A stretch of 64,000 nucleotides of DNA from an uncultured Rhizobiaceae group bacterium (GCA_938010435.1 CALLUS010000008.1:1-64000); one strand, 5' to 3'. Positions 18,552 to 28,192 are shown, counted from the first letter of the stretch. Notes: generated by a model not told the origin, from the letters alone. Program-made: numbers and translations.

Positions 18552-19058
18552 ATGAGCATTTTAACCATCGAATCACGACGTGCGACTTCAGCAGATTCAT
18601 TTGGAATTTCTGCAGTTCATGACGCGTCTTGGCGTCAAGCTTATACGGGCATGATTCCCCATAAAGCACTTAATACGATGATCCGTCGTCGCGACCCACG
18701 CTGGTGGACGCGTGCTATAAAACACTCAACCCGCATTCTGGTTCTTGAAACGATGGGGCAAGTGGTTGGTTATGCCACACTGGGGCCCAACCGTATTGAT
18801 GAGTTGCCACAAGACGGTGAAGTCTATGAACTCTATCTCCTGCCAGAATATCAAGGCGTGGGACTTGGTAAAAAACTGTTTCTGGAAGCTCGTGAAGAAC
18901 TTCTGCACTTGGGTATGAAGAATGCAGTCGTTTGGGTGTTGGAAGACAACGAGCCTGCTGTACAATTTTACAAGAATGCAGGCGGCACCGTCGTTGCTGA
19001 AGGCAGCGAGACGTTTAACGGTACAACCTTGAACAAACTGGCCTTCGTCTGGTTTTAA
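18552..19058 (+). CDS. GNAT family N-acetyltransferase
   Basis: 168 residues. Core acetyl-CoA motif LPEYQGVGLGKKL (Q/R-x-x-G-x-G) at about 96-108, preceded by EVYELYLL (strand beta4) and followed by VVWVLEDNEPAVQFYKNAGG, the conserved end of the fold. The start is fixed by the beta1 segment IESRRATSAD. The substrate is unknown, with small-molecule or protein amines possible. It is a single gene with a CtrA box over its promoter. Confidence 0.9.
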   Translation: MSILTIESRRATSADSFGISAVHDASWRQAYTGMIPHKALNTMIRRRDPRWWTRAIKHSTRILVLETMGQVVGYATLGPNRIDELPQDGEVYELYLLPEYQGVGLGKKLFLEAREELLHLGMKNAVVWVLEDNEPAVQFYKNAGGTVVAEGSETFNGTTLNKLAFVWF

Positions 19059-19186
19059 GACGGCTTTAAATCCAATAAATTGAAACTGTCATAATGTGAT
19101 TCAACGAAGTCTCAGTTGACGCATATAGAATTTGGCTGATGAGAGGCGATATACGCTAGTTGGTGACGATTTGCGCTTCACCAAAT

Positions 19187-19486
19187 CTATAACATCCGAA
19201 AGACAGTGGGGCGTATAGTATCGTTGATGAAGATACGCAGGAACATAATTCCGAACAGAAGCACGATTGGAGAAATATCAATCGAACCTAGATTTGGCAT
19301 GATACGACGAATGCGGCCCAAAAGTGGCTCTGTTGCATCATGAACAAATTGGCCGACGGCACGCACGAACGGATTGCTCGGGTTTACCACGTTGAACGCA
19401 TACAGCCATGACAACACGACAGAGGCGATTACAATCCACCAATACAATCCCAGAATGGAATCGATGAGCCAAAAAACTGCCGACAT
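19187..19486 (-). CDS. YggT family integral membrane protein
   Basis: 99 residues with two hydrophobic segments (about 5-30 and 72-92) separated by the conserved YggT loop NPFVRAVGQFVHDATEPLLGRIRR, then the family end PIVLLFGIMFLR. YggT proteins (Ycf19-like) are inner-membrane proteins linked to division, shape or osmotic tolerance in various bacteria. It is a single gene with no operon partner. The 128-bp gap beyond its stop, toward the GNAT gene, contains nothing I can recognise. Confidence 0.92.
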   Translation of the reverse strand: MSAVFWLIDSILGLYWWIVIASVVLSWLYAFNVVNPSNPFVRAVGQFVHDATEPLLGRIRRIMPNLGSIDISPIVLLFGIMFLRIFINDTIRPTVFRML

Positions 19487-19581
19487 TGTTTAGTCTCCAA
19501 ACCTATGCGCGGAATACGCTGTTTGAATGGATTTATGCGCTGCGCGGCTCAACCTCAAGGGCTGGTTTACGAAAAGGTGAA

Positions 19582-20214
19582 TCAGATTTCCACAAGCCTG
19601 TCATCAAGTTCGCTATTTTGCCCCTTAACAGGCGGAAAATTCGCCGCCAATAAGTCACCAGCTTGATCAATCGCCTTCAAATAACCCGCAGCCAACTCGC
19701 CTTTGGCTGCGTGTTGCGTCAATGTGGCCACCATCTCATTCCATTCATCTTGTGCCACTTTGGAATTGATACCCTCATCAGCCACCACTTCCGCATAGCG
19801 CTCTGCGAGAGACACAAAAATGAGAATGCCTGATCTATCTGAAGTCGCATGAATGCCGTGGGCCAAAAACTGTCGTACTGCGTTTCCAGAAGCACGACGA
19901 TACCCCAAAGATTTGGGAACGAACAACAGACGCCATTCCGGAAAAAAGTGGAACGCAAGAAGAAAGCTCGTCAACGACGCCACAAGAGCAAGAGCCAGTT
20001 CAATGGCGCGAATGTCCGGTAAAACCAGAGCAACGATCACCCCCAGAACAAGCGACCAAACCCCCGCCATAAAGCCCGATACAAAAAAGTAGTCATCGCT
20101 TTGATGGGCGACAACCGCATAAATTTCACCACTGGTTTTTTTCTCAGCCAAACGTATGGCAGCTGTAATATCCTCGTGGTCTCGTGCAGACAAATTGTGA
20201 GTGTTTTGTTCCAT
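19582..20214 (-). CDS. TPM-domain membrane protein
   Basis: 210 residues from ATG 20214, which overlaps the stop of the upstream gene (TGATG). The N-terminal TPM-like segment reads AAIRLAEKKTSGEIYAVVAHQSDDY. Two membrane helices follow (about 45-67 and 72-95), and then a soluble part with FLAHGIHATSDRSGILIFVSLAERYAEVVAD, the second half of the TPM fold. The TPM domain is thus split by the membrane hairpin, as in one known subgroup. It is third in the lemA-TPM-TPM operon. A function in envelope maintenance is inferred from family context. Confidence 0.85.
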   Translation of the reverse strand: MEQNTHNLSARDHEDITAAIRLAEKKTSGEIYAVVAHQSDDYFFVSGFMAGVWSLVLGVIVALVLPDIRAIELALALVASLTSFLLAFHFFPEWRLLFVPKSLGYRRASGNAVRQFLAHGIHATSDRSGILIFVSLAERYAEVVADEGINSKVAQDEWNEMVATLTQHAAKGELAAGYLKAIDQAGDLLAANFPPVKGQNSELDDRLVEI

Positions 20215-21095
20215 CACCAACTTCCCGAAGAGCCACCGCCGCCGAAGCCACCGCCGCCTCCACCAAATCCACCACCGCTACCAAAGCCGCCGCTGCTGCC
20301 GCTGCCCCATGTGTTACCACCAACATAACGACCACGGGAATCACGTCTACGTTTGCGTTTCGGTGCATTGGGGCCGGCATCCATACCCAACCAACGATAA
20401 TGGCCAGGTTTGATTTCACGACCAAGCTTACGAACCAACCAACTGGAGATCGCGCTTCCAAAGATTAGGAATATCCAAATACCAGCAATGAAATAGATAC
20501 CCCATTTATCATCGTTATTGCGTTTGCTTCTGCGCGATTTTTTACGCGGTCTGGCACGGGTTTCCCATTGCTTCAAACCTGAAGCATCAGTTGCCAGAAC
20601 GTTTACGATTGAGCTGACACCACGCTTGATGCCACCGGAAAAATCTTTCGAGCGGAAAGCAGGGGCCACTTCGTTGCGTATAATGTAGCTGGCAATCGCA
20701 TCTGTCAGCTTACCCTCAAGGCCGTAACCAACTTCGATGCGCATTTTGCGGTCATTTTTAGCAATCAGAAACAGAACGCCATTGTTCTTTTCTTTTTCAC
20801 CTAACGCCCATTTTCGCGCAACGCCCAAGGAATATTGTTCGAGATTGGCACCCTTCAAAGACGGGATCGTCAGCACCACAACCTGATCGCCCGTTTTCTC
20901 TTCAAGAGTTGCTAGCACTCCATTGATAAAGATTTTTTCACTGGACGAAATCATTCCGGCGTTGTCGACCACTCTACCCGATAGAATCGGATAGTCAGAT
21001 GCATTCTGCGCGTGGCCAACTGACGCGAAAAACGCGATCAAAAAAATCAGACAAATTGCGAGTGTTTCGCGCAGATATGAAAGGAGTAAATTCAA
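20214..21095 (-). CDS. Exported TPM-domain protein with glycine-rich tail (YgcG-like)
   Basis: 293 residues. Signal peptide ends near GHAQ-NAS. The TPM domain (about 30-160) contains VVDNAGMISSSE, TGDQVVVLTIPSL and GYGLEGKLTDA, the family landmarks. A transmembrane helix (about 203-222) is followed by a basic linker and a tail of some 30 residues made almost only of Gly, Ser, Phe and Trp. This signal-TPM-TM-Gly-rich layout is standard for YgcG proteins. The start is TTG 21095, with no convincing Shine-Dalgarno and no usable ATG upstream of the signal peptide. It lies 13 bp after the lemA stop. Confidence 0.88.
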   Translation of the reverse strand: MNLLLSYLRETLAICLIFLIAFFASVGHAQNASDYPILSGRVVDNAGMISSSEKIFINGVLATLEEKTGDQVVVLTIPSLKGANLEQYSLGVARKWALGEKEKNNGVLFLIAKNDRKMRIEVGYGLEGKLTDAIASYIIRNEVAPAFRSKDFSGGIKRGVSSIVNVLATDASGLKQWETRARPRKKSRRSKRNNDDKWGIYFIAGIWIFLIFGSAISSWLVRKLGREIKPGHYRWLGMDAGPNAPKRKRRRDSRGRYVGGNTWGSGSSGGFGSGGGFGGGGGGFGGGGSSGSW

Positions 21096-21108
21096 AACTG
21101 CAAATCGA

Positions 21109-21750
21109 TCAATTGAATTTCACTTGAGGGTTCACTGTCTCTTCTGGTGCGACATCAAATTCCGGTAGTGGATCATTGTCCGAATACATAAGGCTTCGCC
21201 ACCAGCGACCAGGGATTGTTTTCAACTCAGTGTTATAAAGACGCACCGCCTCGATATAATCCATTCGAGCTACACCAATGCGGTTTTCAGTCCCCTCCAA
21301 TTGAGATTGAAGTGTGAGGAAATTTTGACCAGATTTAATTTCAGGGTACCGTTCAACGGTTACCAACAAGCGAGACAATGCGCCAGACAAAGCGTTTTGA
21401 TTTTCGGTAAAAGCTTTTACAGCAGCAGGATTGGTCAACATATCGGGTGACAAAGTGACGGAGGACGCTTTGGCGCGTGCCTCAACAACGGCGGTCAGTA
21501 CATCTTTTTCTTGCGCGGCAAAACCTTTTACCGTTTCCACCAGGTTGGGAATAAGATCCGCTCGGCGTTTGTATTGGTTTAACACTTGTGACCATTTTGC
21601 CTTGGCATTCTCTTCATAGGTCGGGATGTTGTTGATCCCGCATGCCGACAAAAATGAAGCAATCAGAACGAGAATCATCGCCCGCAACAAATGAGTGGGT
21701 GATATGGATTTAAAAATAGACTGCGTGTTCAATTGAGCCTCCGTCGGCAT
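21109..21750 (-). CDS. LemA family lipoprotein
   Basis: 213 residues. The N-terminus carries a lipobox (SFLSAC, Cys about 37), so the protein is probably lipid-anchored in the envelope. The LemA core follows: KAKWSQVLNQYKRRADLIPNLVETV, FAAQEKDVLTAVVEARAKA, LSRLLVTVERYPEIKS and NRIGVARMDYIEAVRLYN. These form the helical bundle with a conserved Tyr/Asn pattern. LemA proteins regularly neighbour TPM/YgcG genes, as here. Their biochemical role is unsettled. Confidence 0.93.
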   Translation of the reverse strand: MPTEAQLNTQSIFKSISPTHLLRAMILVLIASFLSACGINNIPTYEENAKAKWSQVLNQYKRRADLIPNLVETVKGFAAQEKDVLTAVVEARAKASSVTLSPDMLTNPAAVKAFTENQNALSGALSRLLVTVERYPEIKSGQNFLTLQSQLEGTENRIGVARMDYIEAVRLYNTELKTIPGRWWRSLMYSDNDPLPEFDVAPEETVNPQVKFN

Positions 21751-21835
21751 TGTTAAAAAACCGGTGGCAATATCCTCGGTTATGGTGTGAACATATATGC
21801 CTCAACTGTTTTATGCCAGAGACGGCTCTCCCGAC

Positions 21836-22711
21836 ATGAACAACAAAAAGCCAGCCATCATTGTGATCTCCAGCCACGTGGCACGGGGCACTGTTGGCAA
21901 TCGTGCTGCAGGATTTGCGTTGGAAGTTTTGGGCTTCCCGGTATGGATTGTGCCCACGGTTACCCTCCCTTGGCATCCGGGTCATTTCGCAACGGCTGGC
22001 ACAGGCCATCGCATTGTACCACGCATCGAAGATTTCACATTCACTTTGGAGGACCTAGCAGGGTCCCCATGGATTGGTGAAGTGGGTGCGGTTTTATCCG
22101 GCTATTTGGGTGAAGCGGCACAAGCGCAACCCGTTGCGGATTTGGTGAAAGCGGTGAAAGCCAAGAATCCGAATGCAACCTATGCTTTGGACCCAGTGAC
22201 CGGAGACAATGGCCGTCTTTATGTGTCGGAAGAACAAGCCGTTGCCATTCGTGACATCCTGCTTCCATTGGCCGATGTGACAACACCCAACCCGTTTGAA
22301 TTGGGACTGTTGGCGCAGACTGGTATAATTTCGACAAATGAAGACCTCGTAGCAGCGGCCAAAAACCTACCGACAAGCACAGTGCTGGTGACCTCCGCAC
22401 ACGCCATGATGAAGGGCAGTATTGCGAACCTTTTGGTGGAGGGTTCATCTGTTAACTTGGCAGAACATCGATTGGTCGATGGCCCACTCAACGGTTTGGG
22501 CGACCTTACCGCCGCGCTCTTTCTTGGCAACAAATTGCAATTGGGCGATTCAAACAAAGCCCTGCAAAAAACATCGGCGTCCGTTTACGAAGCCATGTCC
22601 GTTGCAGCACATCACGGATCTGACGAACTAAAACTGGAAAGCAGTTTAGGCAGTTTGGTAAAACCGAAGACTGTGGTTGAAAGTCGAAAGTTACTCATTC
22701 GAACGAAGTGA
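21836..22711 (+). CDS. pdxY: Pyridoxal kinase
   Basis: 291 residues from ATG 21836; an in-frame ATG at 21797 would add 13 residues. PdxY/PdxK-type ribokinase-fold enzymes phosphorylate pyridoxal to PLP. The opening IVISSHVARGTVGNRAA, the switch region TVTLPWHPGHF, the dinucleotide-type LDPVTGDNGRLYV and the catalytic GLGDLTAALFLG (anion hole plus Asp base) are all present. The end overlaps the convergent MFS gene by 17 bp. It sits apart from other vitamin B6 genes. Confidence 0.9.
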   Translation: MNNKKPAIIVISSHVARGTVGNRAAGFALEVLGFPVWIVPTVTLPWHPGHFATAGTGHRIVPRIEDFTFTLEDLAGSPWIGEVGAVLSGYLGEAAQAQPVADLVKAVKAKNPNATYALDPVTGDNGRLYVSEEQAVAIRDILLPLADVTTPNPFELGLLAQTGIISTNEDLVAAAKNLPTSTVLVTSAHAMMKGSIANLLVEGSSVNLAEHRLVDGPLNGLGDLTAALFLGNKLQLGDSNKALQKTSASVYEAMSVAAHHGSDELKLESSLGSLVKPKTVVESRKLLIRTK

Positions 22712-23882
22712 TTTTTGCATCTCTTCGACGCGCCAAAAATATATGCCTAACCATTCCCAACACATAGCAGGTGATCGCTCCAGCGATTAAACCGTTTATG
22801 TCGAAACTGGCCAGCAACACGAGAAACAGTGGAGTGCCCAACGTATTTCCTAAGTTTCCCATCTGCGCCATGGCACCGTTTGCAAGCGCCTGATTTTCTG
22901 AACGTGAGTTCAATTGAGGAATAGCTGCAAAGCTCGCGCCTTGGACAAGGCCCAAAGCTGCGAACAAAAGGATTGAGATATAGGTCAACCCGACGCCAAC
23001 CCACACCATACAAACGATGCCAGCCGACATCGCAAACCCCACTATCACCACATCAACGGCCTTGTACTTGGGCAACAACCACTTGCCCATCACCAACGAC
23101 ACAACAATGCTCACGATTGGCATCATACCCGCAACAAGTGCTCTTTCACGCATGTCCACCAAAGTTGGCAACACTGTCAGAAGAGAAACGAATGTAAGAG
23201 TGTAGAACAGCCAACCGATCGCAGGTGCAGAAATATACGGTGAACTATAAGCATGGATATGTTCGCGCAGAACGTTTGCAACGTTAAGTTCAACGGCTGC
23301 CGCTTTGGTTTCCCCCGTAGGCAAACGTGCGAATAACAAGATAGCTGTAAGCAACATTACAGTCCCATGAATGACGAATATCGCCTTCACCCCGTAAGTT
23401 TCCGAAAACGGAATACCAAACCAAGCCATAATGGCAAATGCAACACCGAAAAATGTACTCCAGAGTGTCATTGCAAAGCCACGCTGATCGTCAGAACTGA
23501 TAAGCGCAATAAGTGTCGGCGCAGCCACAACAATAATGAGGTGTGAGACACCTTCTATAAACCGGCTTGCCAACATCAATTCAAATGAGAGAGGCAGAGT
23601 TTGAACACATGAAATTACACCGCCTAGAACCAAAGCAAACACGATAAGGCGTTTGTATCCGACCCGCGCCACAAGAAGCCCTGCAAAGAGGCCAAAAACA
23701 ATCCCTAAAAAACCGATTAACGACACCAAAAGACCAGATTCCGGCCCAAGATCTGGATAGAGCTTTTGAATACCTGAAAACAGAACAGCAATTTTAGCGA
23801 ACTGCGTTGCAGCACCCAAACCCGCAATCCATAACAAGAAAATCAACGTGTATGATGATTTAGAATCGATGGAAGTTTTCAT
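22695..23882 (-). CDS. MFS transporter
   Basis: 395 residues with about 12 hydrophobic segments. The motif-A-like loop GLLVARVGYKRL lies between helices 2 and 3, and RFIEGVSHLIIV resembles helix 4 of the DHA-type drug or sugar exporters. It starts at ATG 23882; a TTG two codons upstream is less likely. The last 17 bp overlap pdxY. No substrate can be assigned. Confidence 0.88.
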   Translation of the reverse strand: MKTSIDSKSSYTLIFLLWIAGLGAATQFAKIAVLFSGIQKLYPDLGPESGLLVSLIGFLGIVFGLFAGLLVARVGYKRLIVFALVLGGVISCVQTLPLSFELMLASRFIEGVSHLIIVVAAPTLIALISSDDQRGFAMTLWSTFFGVAFAIMAWFGIPFSETYGVKAIFVIHGTVMLLTAILLFARLPTGETKAAAVELNVANVLREHIHAYSSPYISAPAIGWLFYTLTFVSLLTVLPTLVDMRERALVAGMMPIVSIVVSLVMGKWLLPKYKAVDVVIVGFAMSAGIVCMVWVGVGLTYISILLFAALGLVQGASFAAIPQLNSRSENQALANGAMAQMGNLGNTLGTPLFLVLLASFDINGLIAGAITCYVLGMVRHIFLARRRDAKITSFE

Positions 23883-23992
23883 ATCCAAACTGATATTGCC
23901 TTACGCCAAAGCGCACCACTTAGTTTTGTTGGCAAGCGCGATTTATATCGGCGCGCCCTCAATGATGGCCCAGAATATCGGCGATTTCTAAA

Positions 23993-25288
23993 TCAACCCG
24001 TGGTCACACGCTCAATATCTGCGCCGACTGCCGACAATTTGTCTTCCAGCAATTCGAAGCCTCGATCCAGATGATAAACACGGCTCACTTCGGTTTCACC
24101 ATCAGCAACAAGGCCAGCAATGATGAGCGACATTGAAGCACGCAGGTCAGTGGCCATAACTGGCGCACCGGAAAGGCGTTCAACGCCGGTGATCGTTGCT
24201 GTTTGACCATCAATTGCGATGTTCGCACCAAGACGTGCGAGTTCCTGCACATGCATGAAACGATTTTCAAAGATCGTTTCCGTCACATGGCTCACACCTT
24301 TGGCGCGTGTCACCAACGCCATATATTGCGCTTGCAGATCAGTTGGAAAGCCGGGGAAAGGGTCAGTCGTAAAATCAATCGGCTGAATGTCGCCACTGGT
24401 TCGGTGAATGCGAACACCGTCATTGACTTGTTCTATACCTGTCCCCGTGAGCTCCAACACATCAAGCGCGTTTTGCAACAACGCACCTTGAGCGTTTTTC
24501 AGCAACACATCTCCACCCGTCATTGCGACACAAACCGCAAAGGTTCCGGTTTCAATACGATCAGGTAGAACTTCATGTGTCGCGCCATGCAAAGAAGTCA
24601 CACCTTCAATGGTGATAGTTGATGTTCCGTGGCCCGAGATTTTTGCCCCCATGGCATTTAAGCAATTCGCCACATCTACACATTCCGGCTCGCGGGCTGC
24701 GTTTTCAATCACCGTCGTACCATTCGCCATACTGGCAGCCATCAACATCACATGGGTTGCGCCCACGGAGACTTTTGGGAATGTATAATGTCCACCTTGC
24801 AAACCACCCTTTGGAGCTTTTGCGTTTACATAACCAGCTTCAATGTCGATTTCGACACCCAGCGCTTCTAAGCTTTCGATGAATAAATCAATAGGTCGAG
24901 TGCCGATCGCGCAACCACCCGGCAGAGAGACACGCGCCACACCACAACGAGCCAAAAGCGGGCCAATGACCCAAAAGCTCGCACGCATTTTGCGCACAAG
25001 ATCATAAGGGGCTGTGGTGTCCACAATTTCACTGGCTTGAAATTCAATGCGGCGACCGGTCATCGACGTATCGCCGGGACGTTTGCCCTTCACGCGGTAA
25101 TCCACGCCGTGGTTAGACAGAATGCTTTGCAACGCTTCCACATCAGCCAAACGGGGCATATTTTCAAGTATCACAGGTTCGCTGGTCAACATTGACGCAA
25201 TCATCAATGGCAGCGCTGCGTTTTTCGCACCTGAAATTGGAATTGTTCCGTTCAACTGGCCGTTGCCGCGAATAAGGATCTTGTCCAT
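23993..25288 (-). CDS. murA: UDP-N-acetylglucosamine 1-carboxyvinyltransferase
   Basis: 431 residues, full length. MurA transfers enolpyruvate from PEP to UDP-GlcNAc, the first committed step of peptidoglycan synthesis, in the cytoplasm. The PEP-binding catalytic Cys126 in GGCAIGTRP (fosfomycin target) is present, so the enzyme should be fosfomycin-sensitive in principle. SGAKNAALP near the N-terminus and [12 protein letters not shown] with VFENRF-type motif (IFENRFMHV) in the second half complete the EPSP-synthase fold. A short hairpin precedes the gene. Confidence 0.97.
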   Translation of the reverse strand: MDKILIRGNGQLNGTIPISGAKNAALPLMIASMLTSEPVILENMPRLADVEALQSILSNHGVDYRVKGKRPGDTSMTGRRIEFQASEIVDTTAPYDLVRKMRASFWVIGPLLARCGVARVSLPGGCAIGTRPIDLFIESLEALGVEIDIEAGYVNAKAPKGGLQGGHYTFPKVSVGATHVMLMAASMANGTTVIENAAREPECVDVANCLNAMGAKISGHGTSTITIEGVTSLHGATHEVLPDRIETGTFAVCVAMTGGDVLLKNAQGALLQNALDVLELTGTGIEQVNDGVRIHRTSGDIQPIDFTTDPFPGFPTDLQAQYMALVTRAKGVSHVTETIFENRFMHVQELARLGANIAIDGQTATITGVERLSGAPVMATDLRASMSLIIAGLVADGETEVSRVYHLDRGFELLEDKLSAVGADIERVTTG

Positions 25289-25316
25289 AAAATTATTCCT
25301 CTAAGTCTTCACTTCA

Positions 25317-25336
25317 ATCTTCCGAAAGCGGAAGAT
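25317..25336 (-). promoter_or_regulatory. 8-bp hairpin in the murA leader
   Basis: Perfect inverted repeat: 25317-25324 pairs with 25329-25336 around a four-base loop, centred about 38 bp upstream of the murA ATG on the minus strand. No T run follows, so it is not an intrinsic terminator. It could influence translation or stability, or be the end of the upstream small gene's transcript. Confidence 0.4.
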
Positions 25337-25499
25337 GTGCACAAGTCTAGCCTTGCGCCTACCGATGATAAATCCATCGTAAGGGCGCTGGTGCACCTGT
25401 CATGTCTCGAATTGGCATTGCCATACCCCAACCACGGAAATAAGCCAAGAATTGGATGTGGACAGGATTAATTTTGAAAATTCTGTACGTCGAATTGTT

Positions 25500-25664
25500 T
25501 TAGTTCTCGTTAGGCTGTGGCGTATTTTCATCTGCCTGTTTTGCGGCCACCTTATCACTGCGCAAAGCACGGGATTTCTGCTTACGGCGCTGTAAATTGG
25601 CACGTAATGCTTCTTTCATGCGTTTATCGCGGGCTTCGATGTGGGATTGTCTGTCTTTCGTCAC
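25500..25664 (-). CDS. Small basic protein, 54 residues, function unknown
   Basis: GTG 25664 to TAA 25500. The sequence is strongly charged: MTKDRQSHIEARDKRMKEAL, a helix rich in Lys/Arg (RANLQRRKQKSRALRSDK), and an acidic-polar tail ending in PQPNEN. It resembles small conserved alphaproteobacterial proteins of this charge pattern found near cell-wall and housekeeping genes. The frame is free of stops and clearly distinct from chance. It lies 211 bp upstream of murA on the same strand. No function is proposed. Confidence 0.65.
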   Translation of the reverse strand: MTKDRQSHIEARDKRMKEALRANLQRRKQKSRALRSDKVAAKQADENTPQPNEN

Positions 25665-25793
25665 GGTTCAAATTTCACAATTGTTTCAGTAGTTTTCATA
25701 ATACCAATATCTAACGAGCGCTTGACGCTTGCAAGGGGCAAAACAGTGTGGCAATAGCCTTGCGTCCGGCCAAATAACATAGCCTGACCAGAT

Positions 25794-25868
25794 GCTGTTG
25801 TAGCTCAGGGGTAGAGCACGTCATTGGTAATGACGAGGTCGGTGGTTCAATTCCACTCAACAGCACCA
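25794..25868 (+). tRNA. tRNA-Thr (anticodon GGT)
   Basis: 75 nt with the CCA encoded. The acceptor stem GCTGTTG pairs with CAACAGC (discriminator A). The D-arm is GCTC-AGGGGTA-GAGC. The anticodon stem CGTCA/TGACG encloses loop TTGGTAA, giving anticodon GGT. The T-arm GGTGG-TTCAATT-CCACT closes with one wobble pair. A single gene with no neighbouring tRNA and no sign of integration at its 3' end. Confidence 0.97.
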
Positions 25869-25925
25869 TTAATTTCCAAAATAAACATATTTGAAACTGT
25901 CTGCAAAAGCTTCGGCTAATTGCCG

Positions 25926-26849
25926 TTAGCAGCTAGAGGTGCATAAGATTTGTTCGTCTTCCTGGTCGATGGGCACATTTGGATCAGTAATGCCATCGTT
26001 GTCATCATCGAACGGATCAATAGGAAGTTCGAATTCGCGTTGACCACTTTCAAAACCACCTGGTTCCACATCTGCAAAATTCACAGGCGGTCCATTGGGT
26101 TCTGAACGGAGGAAGAAATTCAAATAATCGAGCATGTCTTTGGTCAATTTGAAGGGCCCTATTGGAGCTGCCCCCGCAGATGGCACAAAAACCGCATAAC
26201 TTGGACGCACCAATGTAATGCTACCTGCAGAATTGGAGACACGAATGATGCCAGCATTGTCGAGTGTATTGCCACCTGCCCGAGGACCTCGCAAAACTGT
26301 TATACTTGCACCGGTTGGATTTGCGCCAACCGTACTAATACCCGCCAATCCCGCCAGTGCGATAGCATCTTCGCCAACAATGCCTTCAAAGAAAGTTCCG
26401 CGAATGCCAATAGTGGCAGATGGTGTGGAAACCGACGCGTTGGTTGGGTTTGCCTTACCAATATTGCCGCTCATGAAACGGAAAGCGCCTTTGGCTACTT
26501 TCGCGCTCACTTGCCCTTGAGACGTGGTGGGATCATAAACAAATTTATCGATAGTCAGCGATGCGTTTTGGCCGACTGTAAATGTCGTTCGGTCCAACAA
26601 TAAAATTTGCAGCGCACTGTCTTCTTTGGTCAGCACTTTGTCTTGCAGATTTATAGCGTCTCGCACTTGCGCTTTGCGGCTTGCACCCGATGTGGTGACA
26701 AAAACTTTACCGCGCACGGCTGAACTTGTGCCAATTTTTGGTGCAGCCCAGACAGTCGCAGAAAAGAATGTTGCAACAAGAGCAAATGACACAGTTGATG
26801 CACCCAATGTGCGATTGATTTTCGATGGAGTGTGGGAATTCATTTTCAT
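25926..26849 (-). CDS. FecR-domain exported protein
   Basis: 307 residues from ATG 26849, with GAGG 9 nt upstream; an earlier TTG would overlap the previous gene. A long Sec signal peptide ends near VWA-APKIG. The FecR domain (about 60-170) reads KVLTKEDSALQILLLDRTTFTVGQNASLTIDKF and then ATIGIRGTFFEG, a family landmark. Here it is a free periplasmic FecR without an anti-sigma transmembrane part, so it is not a classical sigma regulator. The tail is Asp/Glu rich (DPFDDDNDGITDP, a calcium-loop-like string). It is co-transcribed with the barrel gene upstream (17 bp gap) and divergent from the CHASE2 cyclase. Confidence 0.88.
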   Translation of the reverse strand: MKMNSHTPSKINRTLGASTVSFALVATFFSATVWAAPKIGTSSAVRGKVFVTTSGASRKAQVRDAINLQDKVLTKEDSALQILLLDRTTFTVGQNASLTIDKFVYDPTTSQGQVSAKVAKGAFRFMSGNIGKANPTNASVSTPSATIGIRGTFFEGIVGEDAIALAGLAGISTVGANPTGASITVLRGPRAGGNTLDNAGIIRVSNSAGSITLVRPSYAVFVPSAGAAPIGPFKLTKDMLDYLNFFLRSEPNGPPVNFADVEPGGFESGQREFELPIDPFDDDNDGITDPNVPIDQEDEQILCTSSC

Positions 26850-26866
26850 ATCGATTTCCTCACCAC

Positions 26867-28192
26867 TCAAAATGAAATTCGTTTGGTGAACAGAATATCA
26901 CCAGATACATTGTTGTAATCACGCAAAGACACGTTCGAATTGTTGTTGGTGTAAGAAACGCCGACTTGCAAAACGATGTCGGAAATTGCTTCCGGCAGTT
27001 CCACATCAAAGTTTGCAAAAAGCGTTTCTAGCGGAGCACCAACTGCGGCTCGTGCGAAAAAACGCCGGTCTTCACGTGCTTCAGTGAATGAATAGAAATT
27101 ATCCGGTTCTTCGTACTCACGATCGGTGTATTGGGTCTGCAAAGACAGGAACCGCCCTTTTCCAAGCAAAGTCAACGAGCGCGCCTGCACGCCTGCGCTT
27201 TTGTAAGAATAGCCGTCGAAATCTGCATCCTTGTCAGCATAAAGGCCTGTTAGTGTAAATTTCTGTTTGTCAGTTGGTCTCCACTGCAAACCGACAGAGC
27301 CAGACTTCAACCAGCCATCCCGCTGATTTCCCACTGCACTAAACGATGTAGCTTCATAGTTTTCGTAAGCCGCGCGACCATGGATCAGAAGCTCAACTTG
27401 GGAAGATAATGTGTAAGAGAGTTTCGCTCCGCCACCAAATTGGGTGCGGAAACGATCATGTTGAAGATAAGATACGCTGCCAAAAGCATACGGCGACACT
27501 ATTAAATTGGGGCCATGGAATGCCGCACCAACCTTTGCGCTAGACGTAATTAGGTCCGTCTGATCCACATCGAAAAACTCATTGAACTGGGTATTGGTTT
27601 CAGCAAACAGAAAGTTACCAGAACTTCCAATATCCAGTTCTGCGCGAAACTTAGCACCGCCAGTCACGGCCGCATCACTCTCTTCTTCATTTGCAGAGGC
27701 AATTGCTGCTCCTGCATCGTCATCCCCTACAAAGGCTGGATTGCTGTCATAGCGCGCACCAAGGGAAAACCGGGCAAACATGCGAAGTGATTTTGTTCTG
27801 TTTTTAGCCAGCGCCAAATAACGCACCCGATCTCGTTCCTGTTGTGAGGGCAGGTCGCGGTTTTCGAGCAAGCGTAATTCGCGTTTTGCACCTTCTAAGT
27901 CACCCAAACGATAGAGAACCACACCGTAGAACAAACGCGCTGAATCCCAATCAGGTTCGAGCAAAACCATGCGTTCCAAAGCAGCTGCAGCTTGTTGCAG
28001 ACGACCTGATGCAACTTCTTGGCGAGCATATTGCAGATTGAGTTGAAGATTATCCGGCTGCGCCAAAATCTGATCAAATGTCACCGTTTGCGCACTGACG
28101 GATGTGGCGCAGATGAAGACAGTTGCTGCAAGCGCAAGTTTTTGAAATTTGGACTTTATCCCAACAGACCGCAATTTCGGGTTTTTTCTCAT
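26867..28192 (-). CDS. TPR plus outer-membrane beta-barrel protein
   Basis: 441 residues. A signal peptide ends at SVSA-QTV. TPR-like helices follow (about 40-130): LNLQYARQEVASGRLQQAAAALERMVLLEPDWDSARLFYGVVLYRLGDLEGAKREL. The remaining 300 residues alternate polar and aromatic residues as in a 14-strand-type barrel, ending in KRISF with the terminal aromatic recognised by the BAM machinery. The layout resembles the surface-lipoprotein-assembly-modulator (Slam/DUF560-like) architecture, but identity is not certain. It is the first gene of the operon with the FecR protein and starts 75 bp from the centre of a CRP site. Confidence 0.82.
   Translation of the reverse strand: MRKNPKLRSVGIKSKFQKLALAATVFICATSVSAQTVTFDQILAQPDNLQLNLQYARQEVASGRLQQAAAALERMVLLEPDWDSARLFYGVVLYRLGDLEGAKRELRLLENRDLPSQQERDRVRYLALAKNRTKSLRMFARFSLGARYDSNPAFVGDDDAGAAIASANEEESDAAVTGGAKFRAELDIGSSGNFLFAETNTQFNEFFDVDQTDLITSSAKVGAAFHGPNLIVSPYAFGSVSYLQHDRFRTQFGGGAKLSYTLSSQVELLIHGRAAYENYEATSFSAVGNQRDGWLKSGSVGLQWRPTDKQKFTLTGLYADKDADFDGYSYKSAGVQARSLTLLGKGRFLSLQTQYTDREYEEPDNFYSFTEAREDRRFFARAAVGAPLETLFANFDVELPEAISDIVLQVGVSYTNNNSNVSLRDYNNVSGDILFTKRISF

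Noticed and set aside
20214-20310. Glycine-codon-rich stretch at the end of the YgcG-like gene as a repeat or CRISPR-like array
   Set aside because: It is coding low complexity for a Gly/Ser tail common to this family; no spacer structure.
25869-25925. CGGC/GCCG mini-hairpin after the FecR gene as terminator
   Set aside because: Only 4 bp of stem; too weak to call.
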